Assembly: GCF_014171575.1 (NCBI RefSeq)
Contig: NZ_CP050453.1
Span: forward strand, 1,240,001-1,304,000
Reading direction: 5' to 3'
Origin: Microbacterium sp. Se63.02b
GTDB taxonomy: Bacteria > Actinomycetota > Actinomycetes > Actinomycetales > Microbacteriaceae
DNA: 64,000 nucleotides
The position numbers and the translations under genes were made by a program. The notes beneath the pieces were generated by a model. The model saw only the letters and a list, made by a program, of their open reading frames with translations, searched no databases and was not told the origin of the DNA. Position 1 is the stretch's first letter; every line of letters starts with the position of its first letter. Below are positions 9,505-18,396 of the stretch, one piece after another.

Positions 9505-10694
9505 CACACCCGCTCCAGGATCATGGCTGCACCCTGGCCGACGCCGACGCACATCGTGGCGAGTCCGTGACGGGAGCCCTCGCGCTCCATGCGACCGAGC
9601 AGAGTGATGAGGAGTCGGGATCCGGACGAACCGAGCGGATGTCCGAGCGCGATCGCCCCGCCGTCGGCGTTGACACGCTCCTCGTCGAGGCCGAGCCGCC
9701 GGATGCACGCGATCGACTGCGTGGCGAAGGCCTCGTTGAGCTCGACCGAACCCAGATCGTCGACCGAGAGTCCGGAGCGGCGGAGGGCCTTCTGCGTGGC
9801 GGGGACGGGGCCGAGGCCCATGACCTCCGGCGCGAGACCCACGCTGGTGCCGACGACGATGCGGGCGCGGGGCACGAGGCCGTGGCGCTCGACCGCGGCG
9901 GCGCTCGCCACCACGATCGCCGACGCGCCGTCGTTGAGCGCGCTCGAGTTGCCGGCCGTCACGACCCGACCACCGGCCACCACGGGTCGCAGACGCGCGA
10001 GCGCCTCGGGCGTCGTCGCGGGTCGCGGACCCTCGTCGACCCGCACCTCGTCGGCGCCGACCTGGACGCCGACGATCTCGGCGTCGAAGCGTCCGGCTGC
10101 GATCGCCGCGGCCGCGCGCTGTTGCGACCGGAGCGCGAAGGCATCGGCCTCCTCGCGGGTGATCCCGTCGATCCTGGCGACCTCTTCCGCCGTCTCCGGC
10201 ATCGAGAAGGTCGCCTTGTCGCGGGCGACGAGACGGGGATTCGGGAAGCGCCATCCGATCGACGTGTCGAACGCCGCGCCGGGCTTGGCCCAGGCCTTCT
10301 CGGGTTTGGCCTGCACCCAGGGCGCACGGGTCATGGACTCGACGCCCCCGGCGACGATGAGGTCGGCATCGCCGGCGCGGATCGCCTGCGCCGCCATGGC
10401 AACGGCCGACATCCCGGAGGCGCACAGCCGGTTCACCGTGATGCCGGGCACGCTGTCGGGGAGCCCGGCGAGCAGCACGGCCATCCTGGCGACGTTGCGG
10501 TTGTCTTCGCCTGCCTGGTTGGCCGCACCGAGGATCACCTCGTCGATCTCGACGTCTCCGGCATCGATGCCCGCCCGCCGCACGGCCTCGGCGACGACGA
10601 CCGCCGCGAGGTCGTCGGGACGGATGGACGCGAGGGCGCCTCCGTAGCGCCCGACCGGGGTGCGCGCTCCTCCGACGAGGTATGCCTCGGTCAT
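9504..10694 (-). CDS. paaJ: thiolase (3-oxoadipyl-CoA / acetyl-CoA acyltransferase)
   Basis: Splits 3-oxoadipyl-CoA to succinyl-CoA and acetyl-CoA, the last step of the phenylacetate route. All thiolase signatures are intact: nucleophilic Cys in NRLCASGMSAVAMAAQAIRA, NEAFATQ, GGAIALGHPLGSSGSR with the catalytic His, and CVGVGQG with the second Cys. The length, 396 residues, is full. It is the first gene of the reverse paa unit and begins about 63 bases downstream of a PaaR-like half-conserved operator, supporting coregulation with paaI-paaK. The sequence alone cannot separate PaaJ from PcaF (beta-ketoadipate pathway); both act on the same substrate, and the neighbours favour paa. Confidence 0.88.
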   Translation of the reverse strand: MTEAYLVGGARTPVGRYGGALASIRPDDLAAVVVAEAVRRAGIDAGDVEIDEVILGAANQAGEDNRNVARMAVLLAGLPDSVPGITVNRLCASGMSAVAMAAQAIRAGDADLIVAGGVESMTRAPWVQAKPEKAWAKPGAAFDTSIGWRFPNPRLVARDKATFSMPETAEEVARIDGITREEADAFALRSQQRAAAAIAAGRFDAEIVGVQVGADEVRVDEGPRPATTPEALARLRPVVAGGRVVTAGNSSALNDGASAIVVASAAAVERHGLVPRARIVVGTSVGLAPEVMGLGPVPATQKALRRSGLSVDDLGSVELNEAFATQSIACIRRLGLDEERVNADGGAIALGHPLGSSGSRLLITLLGRMEREGSRHGLATMCVGVGQGAAMILERV

Positions 10695-10756
10695 GCGGAT
10701 CTCCTGACTGCGTCGTCTCGGTGGGGGCCCGTCCGGCGTCCGTCCGGTCCCGATTT

Positions 10757-10778
10757 ACTGACCGATCGTATAGTAATC
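10757..10778. promoter_or_regulatory. second PaaR-like operator, before the thiolase gene
   Basis: ACTGACCGATCG matches the left part of the box found before paaI; the right half is degenerate (TATAGTAATC), but outer arms TTACT and AGTAA still form an inverted repeat. It sits 63 bases upstream of the first reverse paa gene and overlaps the likely promoter. A half-conserved site may give weaker repression than the paaI copy. Confidence 0.5.
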
Positions 10779-10818
10779 ATCCCATGGTCGCGCACGGCGC
10801 TGCGATGCGGCACCCGCG

Positions 10819-12285
10819 TCATACCTTGACGAAGGCGCGCAGCGGATGCTCGATGAGCGCGGTCACGCGCCGCAGGAATCCCGCCGCGTACCCGCCGTCG
10901 CACACCCGGTGGTCGAACGCGAGCGACAACTGGGCGATGCGCCGGGGACGATCGCGCCGTCGACGACCCACGGCCGCTCGATGATCCGGCCGATGCCGAG
11001 GATCGCGACGTCGGGATGATTGATGATCGCGGCCGACCCGTCGACACCCAGACCGCCGTAGTTGTTCAGGGTGAACGTCGATCCCCGCAGACGCTCCGGT
11101 GGCATCGTGCCCGCCCTGGCGGTCGCGGCGACCTCGCGCAGCGCGGCATCGAGCTGCTCGATGGTCAAGGTGTGTGCGTCGGGGATGACGGGAACCAGCA
11201 ACCCGCGCTCGGTGTCGGCGGCGATGCCCAGGTTCACCCCGTCGAAGGAGATCAGCTCCTCGGCTGTCTCGCTGAGGCGAGAGGCGAGGACGGGGTATTC
11301 GGCGAGGGCGAGCAGAACGAACCGCGCGAGGAGAGCCGTCACGGACGGGGCCTTTCCTCCTCCGGGGCCATCTGCGCGCGCAGCTCCCAGAACGCCGTGG
11401 CATCGACGTCGACCCAGACCGTCGCCTCCGGGATCTCGGAGCGGCTGCGGAGAGCTTCGCGCTCACGGCACGCCGCAGCGGCGACAGGCGTTCGCGGGAG
11501 GTCACCGTGAGGCCGTCGACGTTCTCCCTCGAGCCGGTCGCCGCGTCGGTGTCGGTGTGCACGCCTGCGGGGCCGTCGACCCGCTGGTGCGCGGCGACGC
11601 CGTCGACCGCGTTCTCGACCGCGGCGCGCAGCACGTCGGCGCGCGTGATCGCTCCATCGGCGCCGGTCGCACTGATCGAGTGGACGTCGAGGCCCAGATC
11701 CCGAGCGAGGCGCCGCACGAGCGGAGAGCGCACGGCGATCGGGCGGCGATCGGGAGTCACGGCCGGAGCGGCTTCCGCGGGCGTGACAGCCGCGGGTGCG
11801 GGTGCAGCTGCCGCAGCGGTCGCGCGTGCGGGCGGGCGGCGACGCCCCTTCGTCGTGCGTGCGGTGGTGCCGTAACCGATCAGCACGTTGCCGGAGCCCG
11901 CGCGTTCCTCCTGGCGGTAGGCCTCGTGCTCGGTGCCGTCGGGCGTCCCGGCATCGGTGCTCGCGGCGTCCGGATCCGGCATGACCGCAGCGGCTTCGTC
12001 GTCTGGGCCGTCAGAGGCGTCGGGGTCGGCGACTTCGAGCACGGGTGCTCCGACGTCGATCGTGTCGCCGGCTGTGCCATGCAGAGCGGTGACGACGCCG
12101 GCGAAGGGCGATGGCAGCTCCACGACGCTCTTCGCGGTCTCGACCTCGGCGATGGGCTGGTCGGTGGTGATCGTGTCGCCGACGGCGACGAGCCACTGCA
12201 CGAGACCTGCCTCGGTCAGTCCCTCGCCGAGGTCGGGGAGCCGGAACACCTGCGTGCGGGTGCGTGGTTTCAGGGGCGTGCTCAT
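10819..12285 (-). CDS. bkdC: E2 dihydrolipoyl acyltransferase of a branched-chain 2-oxoacid dehydrogenase
   Basis: Core subunit that carries acyl groups on lipoate and transfers them to CoA. Order of domains: lipoyl domain (residues 15-90, lipoyl lysine in EVETAKSVVELPSPF), an Ala/Pro-rich linker, the peripheral-subunit-binding domain (SPLVRRLARDLGLDVHSI), then the acyltransferase domain ending with the catalytic motif SLAFDHRVCDGGYAAGFLRR. Three frame corrections are needed, near 11465, 11350 and 10945. The gene overlaps the E1beta stop by ATGA, so E1alpha-E1beta-E2 form one operon. No E3 gene is present here; a shared lipoamide dehydrogenase elsewhere is expected. Substrate (branched-chain versus other 2-oxoacids) is inferred from heterotetrameric E1 genes plus a divergent Lrp-type regulator. 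Confidence 0.82.
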   Translation of the reverse strand: MSTPLKPRTRTQVFRLPDLGEGLTEAGLVQWLVAVGDTITTDQPIAEVETAKSVVELPSPFAGVVTALHGTAGDTIDVGAPVLEVADPDASDGPDDEAAAVMPDPDAASTDAGTPDGTEHEAYRQEERAGSGNVLIGYGTTARTTKGRRRPPARATAAAAAPAPAAVTPAEAAPAVTPDRRPIAVRSPLVRRLARDLGLDVHSISATGADGAITRADVLRAAVENAVDGVAAHQRVDGPAGVHTDTDAATGSRENVDGLTVTSRERLSPLRRAVSAKLSAAAPRSRRRRSGSTSMPRRSGSCARRWPRRRKGPVRDGSPRAVRSARPRRIPRPRLSPQRDSRGADLLRRGEPGHRRRHRARVAGSRHPRRTHLDHRAARCRAARGRRDRQGGHDATGASAGIDVHPEQLRRSGCRRVGRDHQSSRRRDPRHRPDHRAAVGRRRRDRPRRIAQLSLAFDHRVCDGGYAAGFLRRVTALIEHPLRAFVKV

Positions 12286-13339
12286 GCGTCCTCATCCCAG
12301 TGCAGCGTGTCGATCGCGTCGAGCACACGGTCGACGTCGGGCAGGTACCAGTGCTCGAACTTCGGAGGGGCGTAGGGCGTGTCGAACCCGGTGACCCTGC
12401 GCACGGGGGCCGCGAGGTATTCGAAGCACCGCTCGAACACGCGCGCCTGGATCTCGGAGGCGACGCTCACATAGCCCGGTGCTTCGGCGACCACCACGGC
12501 GCGACCGGTCGACTTCACCGCCGCCGTCACGGTCGCGTCGTCGAACGGCGAGAGCGAGCGGACATCGACGACCTGGACGCTGCGCCCTCCGCGGCGGCGA
12601 CCTCAGCGACCTCGAGAGCGAGGGGTACCGAGGCGCCGTACGCGAGGAGAGTCACGTCGGTGCCCGCCCGGGCGACGCGTGCGGTGCCGAGTTCGGCGGT
12701 GATCGACGTGTCGACCTCGCCCTTCATCCAATACAGCTTCTTCGGTTCGAGGAAGATCACGGGGTCGGGGGAGGCGATCGCGGCACGCAGCAGGGAGTAC
12801 GCATCCTGCGGGGTGGACGGGCTGACCACCGTCAGGCCAGGGGTGTGCGCGTAGTACGCCTCGGAGGAGTCGCAGTGGTGCTCGACTCCGCCGATGCCGC
12901 CGCCGAAGGGGATGCGGATCACCAGCGGCATCCGCATGCCCCCGCGGGTCCGGTTGCCGAGTTTGGCGACGTGGCTGACGACCTGCTCGAAGGCGGGCAG
13001 GGCGAAAGCGTCGAACTGCATCTCGATCACGGGTCGCATGCCGTTCATGGCCATGCCGACGGCGGTGCCGACGATGCCGGACTCCGCGAGAGGGGTGTCG
13101 AAGCAGCGTTCCTCGCCGAAGCGCGCCGTGAGGCCGTCGGTGATGCGGAAGACTCCACCGAGCGCCCCGACGTCCTCGCCGAAGACGATCACATCCGGGT
13201 CCGACTCGATCGCGTCCGCGAGCGCCGTGTTCAGCGCTCCGGCCATGGTCATCGTCGTCACTGTGCCGGCATGGTCCACGGCGCCGCCGTCGGTGGTGGC
13301 GTCGTGCGTGGTGCCGGCGGCGTTCTGTGCGATGGTCAT
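12282..13339 (-). CDS. bkdB: E1 beta subunit of a 2-oxoacid dehydrogenase
   Basis: Transketolase-like half of the thiamine-diphosphate E1 enzyme, about 352 residues. Recognisable: NTALADAIESDPDVIVFGED, the substrate region GGVFRITDGLTARFGEERCF, TPLAESGIVGTAVGMAMNGM, and the C-terminal transketolase domain with GRAVVVAEAPGYVSVASEI and a terminal FEHWYLPDVDRV. One break near 12585 is corrected. It overlaps E1alpha upstream (ATGA at 13336-13339) and E2 downstream (ATGA at 12282-12285), which indicates coupled translation in fixed stoichiometry. The alternative is the beta subunit of a pyruvate or acetoin dehydrogenase; actinobacteria of this kind generally use a one-piece AceE for pyruvate, which favours a branched-chain role. 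Confidence 0.85.
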
Positions 13340-14454
13340 CGGTGTCCTCCGTTCGGAGCCGTCGCCGCGTCGTCGAGTCGCGACCGCTCGATCTCCTCGC
13401 GCAGCAGGTGCCACTGCTCCTCGAGCTGGGGTGAGCGGTGCGTCGTCACGAATCGGAACAGGTCTTCGGGGTCGAGGTCGGCATCGGTGTTGAGCGCGGT
13501 GCGCATCGCGGCGGCGATCTCCTCCGCGCCGTTCGCGAAGCGCTCTTCGGCGTCGGCGTCGAGAGCTCCCGTCGAGGAGAGATGCGCTCGCAGGCGGCGC
13601 AGCGGATCGCGCGCGATCCACGCCTGCACCTCCTCGCGCTCGCGGTAACGCGTGTCGTCGTCGGCATTCGTGTGCGCCTGCATCCGGTACGTGTGCGCCT
13701 CGACGAGAGACGGGCCGCCGCCGGTGCGGGCGCGCTCGACCGCTCCGCCGAGGACCGCGAGCACGGCGGCCACATCGTTGCCGTCGACGCGCTCGCCCGG
13801 CATCCTGTAACCGATCGCCTTGTGGGCGAGGGACGGAGCGGCGCTCTGGCGGGACAGCGGCACGGAGATCGCGAACTCGTTGTTCTGCACGAAGAACACG
13901 ACGGGGACGTGGAAGACGGCGGCGAAGTTCAACGCTTCGTGGAAGTCGCCTTCGCTGGTGGCGCCGTCGCCGCAGAGGGCGAGCACGACGGTGTCTTCGC
14001 CGCGGCGCTTCGCGGCGTGCGCGAAACCGACCGCGTGGAGCAGCTGGGTGGCGAGCGGGGTCGCCTGCGGAGCGACCCGGTGCGCACGGACGTCGTACCC
14101 CGAGTGCCAGTCGCCCTTGAGGAGCACCATCGCGTCTGCGGGCTCGACTCCGCGGGCGATCACGGCGACCGAGTCGCGGTAGGTCGGGAACAGCCAGTCG
14201 CCAGCGCCCAGGACCATCGCAGCCCCGACCTGGCATGCTTCCTGCCCGTGCGACGAGGGGTACACGGCCAGTCGGCCCTGGCGGACGAGAGCGCCGGCCT
14301 GATCGTTGATCCGCCTGCCCTCGACGAGACCGCGATAGGCGGCCAGGAGGGTGTCGGCGTCGGGAAGCGCGTATCGGTCATCCGCGACCGTCGCCCCGTT
14401 CTCGTCGATCAGTCGCACCGCGGTGTCTCGCGGAAGCATGTCGGTGTGCAGCAT
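13336..14454 (-). CDS. bkdA: E1 alpha subunit of a 2-oxoacid dehydrogenase
   Basis: Thiamine-diphosphate-binding subunit, 372 residues, frame intact. The ThDP motif GDGATSEGDFHEALNFAAVF is clear, with the Mg-binding NN shortly after (FVQNNEFAISVP); the phosphorylation-loop region SLVEAHTYRMQAHTNADD is typical of BkdA-type proteins. The start at 14454 is preceded by AAGGAGGAC in the right place; longer open sequence upstream runs into the divergent regulator's control region and is not used. First gene of a three-gene operon. Regulation is probably by the divergent Lrp-type protein 152 bases away, as in bkd systems of other bacteria (inference). Confidence 0.87.
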   Translation of the reverse strand: MLHTDMLPRDTAVRLIDENGATVADDRYALPDADTLLAAYRGLVEGRRINDQAGALVRQGRLAVYPSSHGQEACQVGAAMVLGAGDWLFPTYRDSVAVIARGVEPADAMVLLKGDWHSGYDVRAHRVAPQATPLATQLLHAVGFAHAAKRRGEDTVVLALCGDGATSEGDFHEALNFAAVFHVPVVFFVQNNEFAISVPLSRQSAAPSLAHKAIGYRMPGERVDGNDVAAVLAVLGGAVERARTGGGPSLVEAHTYRMQAHTNADDDTRYREREEVQAWIARDPLRRLRAHLSSTGALDADAEERFANGAEEIAAAMRTALNTDADLDPEDLFRFVTTHRSPQLEEQWHLLREEIERSRLDDAATAPNGGHR

Positions 14455-14606
14455 GCGTTCGTCCTCCTTGCCGAACTCGATGGGGAAAGCATGCCCCGAG
14501 GCGCGACAGTCATCCAAGATCAATTGCCGAATCGTGGATGAAAGGGCGAGGATTGAGGCATTCTTGATCGAAGTGTCAGTAATTCTTCCCGAGCAGAGAG
14601 GTCGAC

Positions 14607-15044
14607 ATGGTCGCCATCGATGAGACGGATCGTGCGATTCTCGAGGAGCTGCGTCGCGACGCCCGTTCGTCGATGACGGCGATCGCCGATGCCGTGCACA
14701 TCTCGAGGGCCGGTGCACACGCGCGCATCAAGCGCCTCACCGAGGCCGGCGTGATCACGGGCTACACGGTCAGGACCGATCCCGTGCTGCTCGGACACCA
14801 CGCGAGCGCACACGTCACCCTCGCCATCGAGCAGGCGACGTGGCAGGAGGTGAGCGCACGACTGCGGGCGATCCCCGAGATCGAGCACATGGCGCTCGTC
14901 GGCGGCGACTTCGACGTGATCCTGCTGGTGCGCGCCAACGACGCGCGAGATCTGCGGCGCATCGTGCTGGAGGACATCCAGGCGATCCCGTCGATCCGCT
15001 CGACGCGGACCACCCTGATCTTCGAGGACTACGCGAAGGGCTGA
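14607..15044 (+). CDS. Lrp/AsnC-family regulator, probable local regulator of the bkd operon
   Basis: Transcription factor of 145 residues: an N-terminal winged helix (IDETDRAILEELRRDARSSM, recognition helix ISRAGAHARIKRLTEAG) and a C-terminal ligand-binding RAM domain (HVTLAIEQATWQEV... to the end). It is divergent from the E1alpha gene; the 152-base gap has AT-rich segments with related words (CAAGATCAATT near 14515 and TTCTTGATCG near 14563) that could be Lrp-type sites. In known systems such as BkdR, an adjacent Lrp-family protein activates the branched-chain dehydrogenase in response to amino acids. Its last 149 bases are repeated at 18397-18545, after the inserted segment; this copy is the complete gene. 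Confidence 0.87.
   Translation: MVAIDETDRAILEELRRDARSSMTAIADAVHISRAGAHARIKRLTEAGVITGYTVRTDPVLLGHHASAHVTLAIEQATWQEVSARLRAIPEIEHMALVGGDFDVILLVRANDARDLRRIVLEDIQAIPSIRSTRTTLIFEDYAKG
14896..15044. repeat. left copy of a 149-bp direct repeat (3' end of lrp)
   Basis: Bases 14896-15044, the last third of the lrp gene with its stop codon, recur at 18397-18545 in the same orientation at a constant offset of 3501 bases. I find one difference (A at 14948, G at 18449). Weaker similarity continues about 15 bases past the stop codon. The pair brackets the segment carrying the DUF222 pseudogene and the DUF262 gene. Confidence 0.92.
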
Positions 15045-15366
15045 ACGTGTCGCAGGCATACCAGGGCCGCCTAGAGGGGGCATGTTGTGTTGCGAGGTGC
15101 GGGAGGCGATCCGCCGCGGCATTTACGGGTGTTCCCTTCGTAAAGGGCCGGGTCTTCGGCGTCCTCGATGAGGTGGCCGTAGGTGTCTGCTCGGCTGTGG
15201 GTAGGGACAGGCTGAAGGGGGCGACCGACGTTCGCGCATATCCGGATGCGGGATCGCCGAGGGCTGTGGAGATGGTGATTCCTCCCGGCCTGCGGAGGCC
15301 AGCTTGGCCCATTCGCGCATTCCGAAATTATGCCTCGACCTGTGTTTTTCAGCCCACGAATGTCGG

Positions 15367-16531
15367 ATGTCCCGAGTTGACTCGGAGTATGAAAAAACCA
15401 CGGATGTGCTCAGTCGGGTCGTCGCCGACCTGGAGGCGATGCTGCGCTCCGAAGCGATCGCGGAGCCTAATGACGATGTGAAGATGGCGGTCCCGCGAAA
15501 GGCGGGCGCCGTCCGCCGACGGCTGGATGCGGTGATCGTCGAGACGGTCGCGTCGGTGGATGCCCGTCCGGCGAGGGGGGGGGGGGAGAGAGATCGGGCG
15601 TTCTGCGTGCGATTCGGATGCCGGAGGATGAACGAGTTGCTGCAGCGGATGCTGCGGACGAACGCGGCCGGGGCGTCACGGGTGGTGAAGGCCGAGAAGG
15701 CTGTGCGGCGAGACGACGCGCTGATGACCAGCGCCCGGTTTCCGGCGCGATGGCCCGCCCTGCGCACGGCTCTGGTGGACGGTGCGGTAGGCATCGGAGG
15801 ATTGCTCGCAGCGGTGGACCTCTCGAACAGGGCGGTCCCCGCATAGGAACTGCGGATCGACTTTAAGCCGATGTGGAGTTAGCGGCGTATGCGCGCGGAC
15901 TGTCGTTCGGGGAATAGCCACCGGACCGGGACCTCGAGCGGGGTGTGTATACCGCGGGTGCGGCGGACCGTGATGCGGCAGCGACGTCGGAGGGCCTGCG
16001 GATCCTCGCCTAGGCGGTCGTGCGATACCTCGCCCCGGATGGGCGGAACCGTCGGAGGACATCGCGATGCGTGCCAGAGGAGTCGTGATCGGCCGGGCGA
16101 GGGACGGCGTGATTCCGATCCGCGGTCGACTTCTGCCGCCGTCCTGGGGATCGCCGCCCGACACGATGACGCGCCGCGCCTCGGCGGTGCCGCCCCGACC
16201 CTGGTCGTCTCGGTGACGGCCGACGACTACGCTTACGGCCGCGGATAGGCACGTCGAGGGGATCGATGCTCTCGTCTCGACCCGCACCGGGGTGCACACC
16301 GCATGCGCCTGCGGCGTGCAGTGGGTACTGTTCGACCGGGTGGGGCGGATCGTCGACATCAGCACGAGCGAGCGCATCTTCACGGTGCTCCAACGCCGGG
16401 CGATCGCCGTCCGCCACCGGGAGTGCCTCACCCCGGGACGCTACGTTCCCGCGGCGTGGTGCGAGATCCACCACGTCGCCGAGCACGCTCGCGGTGGCCC
16501 CACCCGCACCGACAACAGGGGAAGTTATTGA
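15367..16531 (+). pseudogene. decayed DUF222/HNH endonuclease (13E12-type) gene
   Basis: Remnants of a DUF222 plus HNH protein, the same family as the intact gene at 60638. Pieces in several frames still line up in order: an N-terminal DUF222 part at 15367-15846 (RRRLDAVIVETVASVDA, then RMLRTNAAGASRVVKAEKAV and ARWPALRTALVDGAVG), a central part near 15945-16140 (a stop codon inside it, then IGRARDGVIPIRGRLLP) and the HNH part at 16292-16531 (ISTSERIFTVLQRRAIAVRH, PAAWCEIHHVAEHARGGPT). The HNH Cys positions are partly lost and the gene ends abruptly at a TDN-like motif just before the next gene. Stops and losses occur outside homopolymers, so unlike the neighbours this looks truly dead. It contains a run of ten G at 15575-15584. 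Confidence 0.75.
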
Positions 16532-16565
16532 TACACCCTCAGGTCGCCGGGGATGAATCGGGCGG

Positions 16566-18191
16566 ATGCGATACATTCAGCGGATGGTCACTACCGGCAA
16601 CCGACTTTCCACGAATACGCCCTACATTCGCGATCTGAACGCGAAGATTCGGGCTGGAGAGATGAAGGTCCCCAAGTTCCAGCGCCCTTTCGTTTGGACT
16701 GAGGACCAAGCCCTCGCCCTCCTGGACAGCCTGCGCCGCAATTATCCAATCGGGAGTCTTTTGCTGTGGCGGACGCCTGACAGGCTGAAGACCGAACGCG
16801 ACCTTGGTCTCTTTCAACTGCCTTCAGTTGATGACCTGAGCCCTACTGAGTACGTGCTCGACGGGCAGCAGCGTGTGACAGTGCTATATTCAGTTTTCGG
16901 TGCGGAAGATGCCGATCCTGGGTTTAAGGCTGCATTCGACTTGCGGTCGCAAGAGTTCGTTGTGTTGTCCGAGACTGAAACGGCGGCGCACCAGTTCCCT
17001 CTCCGTTGGCTGTACCAGACCACGCCGCTGCTGAACTTCAGAACTCGCATTCAGGATCTGGCTGACGCCTCAGAGCTCCAAACGCGATTCGATGCGCTCG
17101 TTAACGTCCTTACTGGCTACCAGATCCCGGTTGTAACCCTTCGCGATCTCAGCCTGGAAGAAGTGGGTCCGATATTCGAGCGGATCAACAGCTCGGGAAC
17201 TCCACTCTCGATCTTCGACTTGATGGTTGCTGCTACATGGTCAGACGGATTCGACCTGAACGATAAAGTTGACGAGATCACGGTGGCCCTGCAGCCCAAG
17301 AACTACGGCGATATCCGCGGAAACACTGTCCTCAAGTGCCTGGCGGCTGTTCAATACGACTCGGTCAGCCGGGAACGCGTAATTGGACTTCGGAAGCTGA
17401 GCCCCGATCCAAAGCAGATCAACAAGCTTGTCCAGAAGACCACCAAAGCGATACTGCGTGCGGTCGATCAGCTGTTGACAGAGTTCCGTATCTACAGCCT
17501 GGACTTCTTGCCGTACGAAGCTCACTTGCTGATCCTGACACATGTGTTTGCGAAGCACCGCACTCTCAACGCGAACCAGATGAAGCGACTCCGCCAGTGG
17601 TTCTGGAGAACTTCATTCTCTGAGCGATATAGGGGTACGAATGATGCCTTCGTAACAAAGGACCTCAGTGTTGTCGAGCAATTTGTCGCCCGAGGAGTCG
17701 GCGCGGTGGCGTCTGACTTCGGAAACCCTCCATCTGGGACAGAGCTACGGAACGCCGTATTCAGAAAGAACAACTCGCGGTCTCGCGCGTTCACGCTGGC
17801 GCTGGCGAAGCAGCATCCGAAGAACCTCACAAATGCGAGTCCGATCGATACAGCGGACGCCCTATCCGTATATAACAAGAAGCAGTTCCATCATATTTTC
17901 CCGGAGGCCTTCTTGCGGAAGCTCGACCCCAAGATCGAGCGAAGTCGACTGCTCAACTTTGCGATGCTGTCGGCGTCGGAAAACAACCTGGTGTCTGACG
18001 CGGACCCATCGGTCTACCTGCCGAAGTTGATCGCAGACCTCGGGAACGAGGCCGACGCGGTGTTCGCCAGCAACTTGATCCCGCTGCCTGGCGATTACGA
18101 CTATGCGAACGCCAAGCTTGAGACGTTTATCGCAGCGAGGCTTCCAATATTCGAGGCTCGACTCGTCCAGCTCTGCGACGGCGCGGCGTAG
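16566..18191 (+). CDS. DUF262 plus HNH-type (GmrSD-like) protein, candidate phage-defence nuclease
   Basis: Protein of 541 residues with an intact frame. The N-terminal DUF262 (ParB/Srx-like, GmrS) domain is plain: VPKFQRPFVWTEDQALALLD near residue 35, GSLLLW, then the nucleotide-binding motif EYVLDGQQRVTVLY near residue 95 and IFERINSSGTPLSIFDLMVA near residue 205. Near residues 440-455 the sequence KKQFHHIFPEAFLRK has the His-rich DUF1524/HNH-like signature of the GmrD nuclease half. Members of this family include modification-dependent (type IV) restriction enzymes; which modified DNA, if any, this one targets is unknown. Its base composition is visibly lower in GC (about 55% on sampled lines against roughly 70% around it), suggesting recent transfer. 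It lies inside a segment flanked by 149-bp repeats, with no methylase or partner gene. The start could also be the ATG at 16584. Confidence 0.8.
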   Translation: MRYIQRMVTTGNRLSTNTPYIRDLNAKIRAGEMKVPKFQRPFVWTEDQALALLDSLRRNYPIGSLLLWRTPDRLKTERDLGLFQLPSVDDLSPTEYVLDGQQRVTVLYSVFGAEDADPGFKAAFDLRSQEFVVLSETETAAHQFPLRWLYQTTPLLNFRTRIQDLADASELQTRFDALVNVLTGYQIPVVTLRDLSLEEVGPIFERINSSGTPLSIFDLMVAATWSDGFDLNDKVDEITVALQPKNYGDIRGNTVLKCLAAVQYDSVSRERVIGLRKLSPDPKQINKLVQKTTKAILRAVDQLLTEFRIYSLDFLPYEAHLLILTHVFAKHRTLNANQMKRLRQWFWRTSFSERYRGTNDAFVTKDLSVVEQFVARGVGAVASDFGNPPSGTELRNAVFRKNNSRSRAFTLALAKQHPKNLTNASPIDTADALSVYNKKQFHHIFPEAFLRKLDPKIERSRLLNFAMLSASENNLVSDADPSVYLPKLIADLGNEADAVFASNLIPLPGDYDYANAKLETFIAARLPIFEARLVQLCDGAA

Positions 18192-18396
18192 TCGCGCCGC
18201 TTTACTTTAATATGCAACATAACTCGCTGGCACTTTGGGGGATTGATGCCGAATCAGAGAGACTGAGTGATCGCTGTTGACTGATAAGTGTCGACCAGTA
18301 GTCGTTCAGCAGGCCATGCCATCTAGTCGTTGCCCGAGTGGTGAAAACTAAGTGCTATCGATTCTTTGGATGAGGTCGAGGAATCCGCTTCGAAGA
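18192..18396. other. low-GC non-coding spacer at the right edge of the inserted segment
   Basis: About 200 bases with AT-rich stretches (TTTACTTTAATATGCAACAT) and no supported open frame, integrase, transposase or tRNA. It joins the DUF262 gene to the right lrp repeat, and the join at 18396/18397 is abrupt. It may hold the terminator of the DUF262 gene or the end of a mobile element, but no clear inverted repeat was found. Confidence 0.5.

Noticed and set aside
15575..15584. Run of ten G as a phase-variation switch
   Set aside because: It lies in an already decayed gene with other stops, so changing its length would not restore a protein; it may also be a read error.
18192..18396. attR-like site or tRNA at the edge of the insertion
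   Set aside because: No cloverleaf or tRNA 3' end could be drawn and no second copy of this spacer is seen on the left side.
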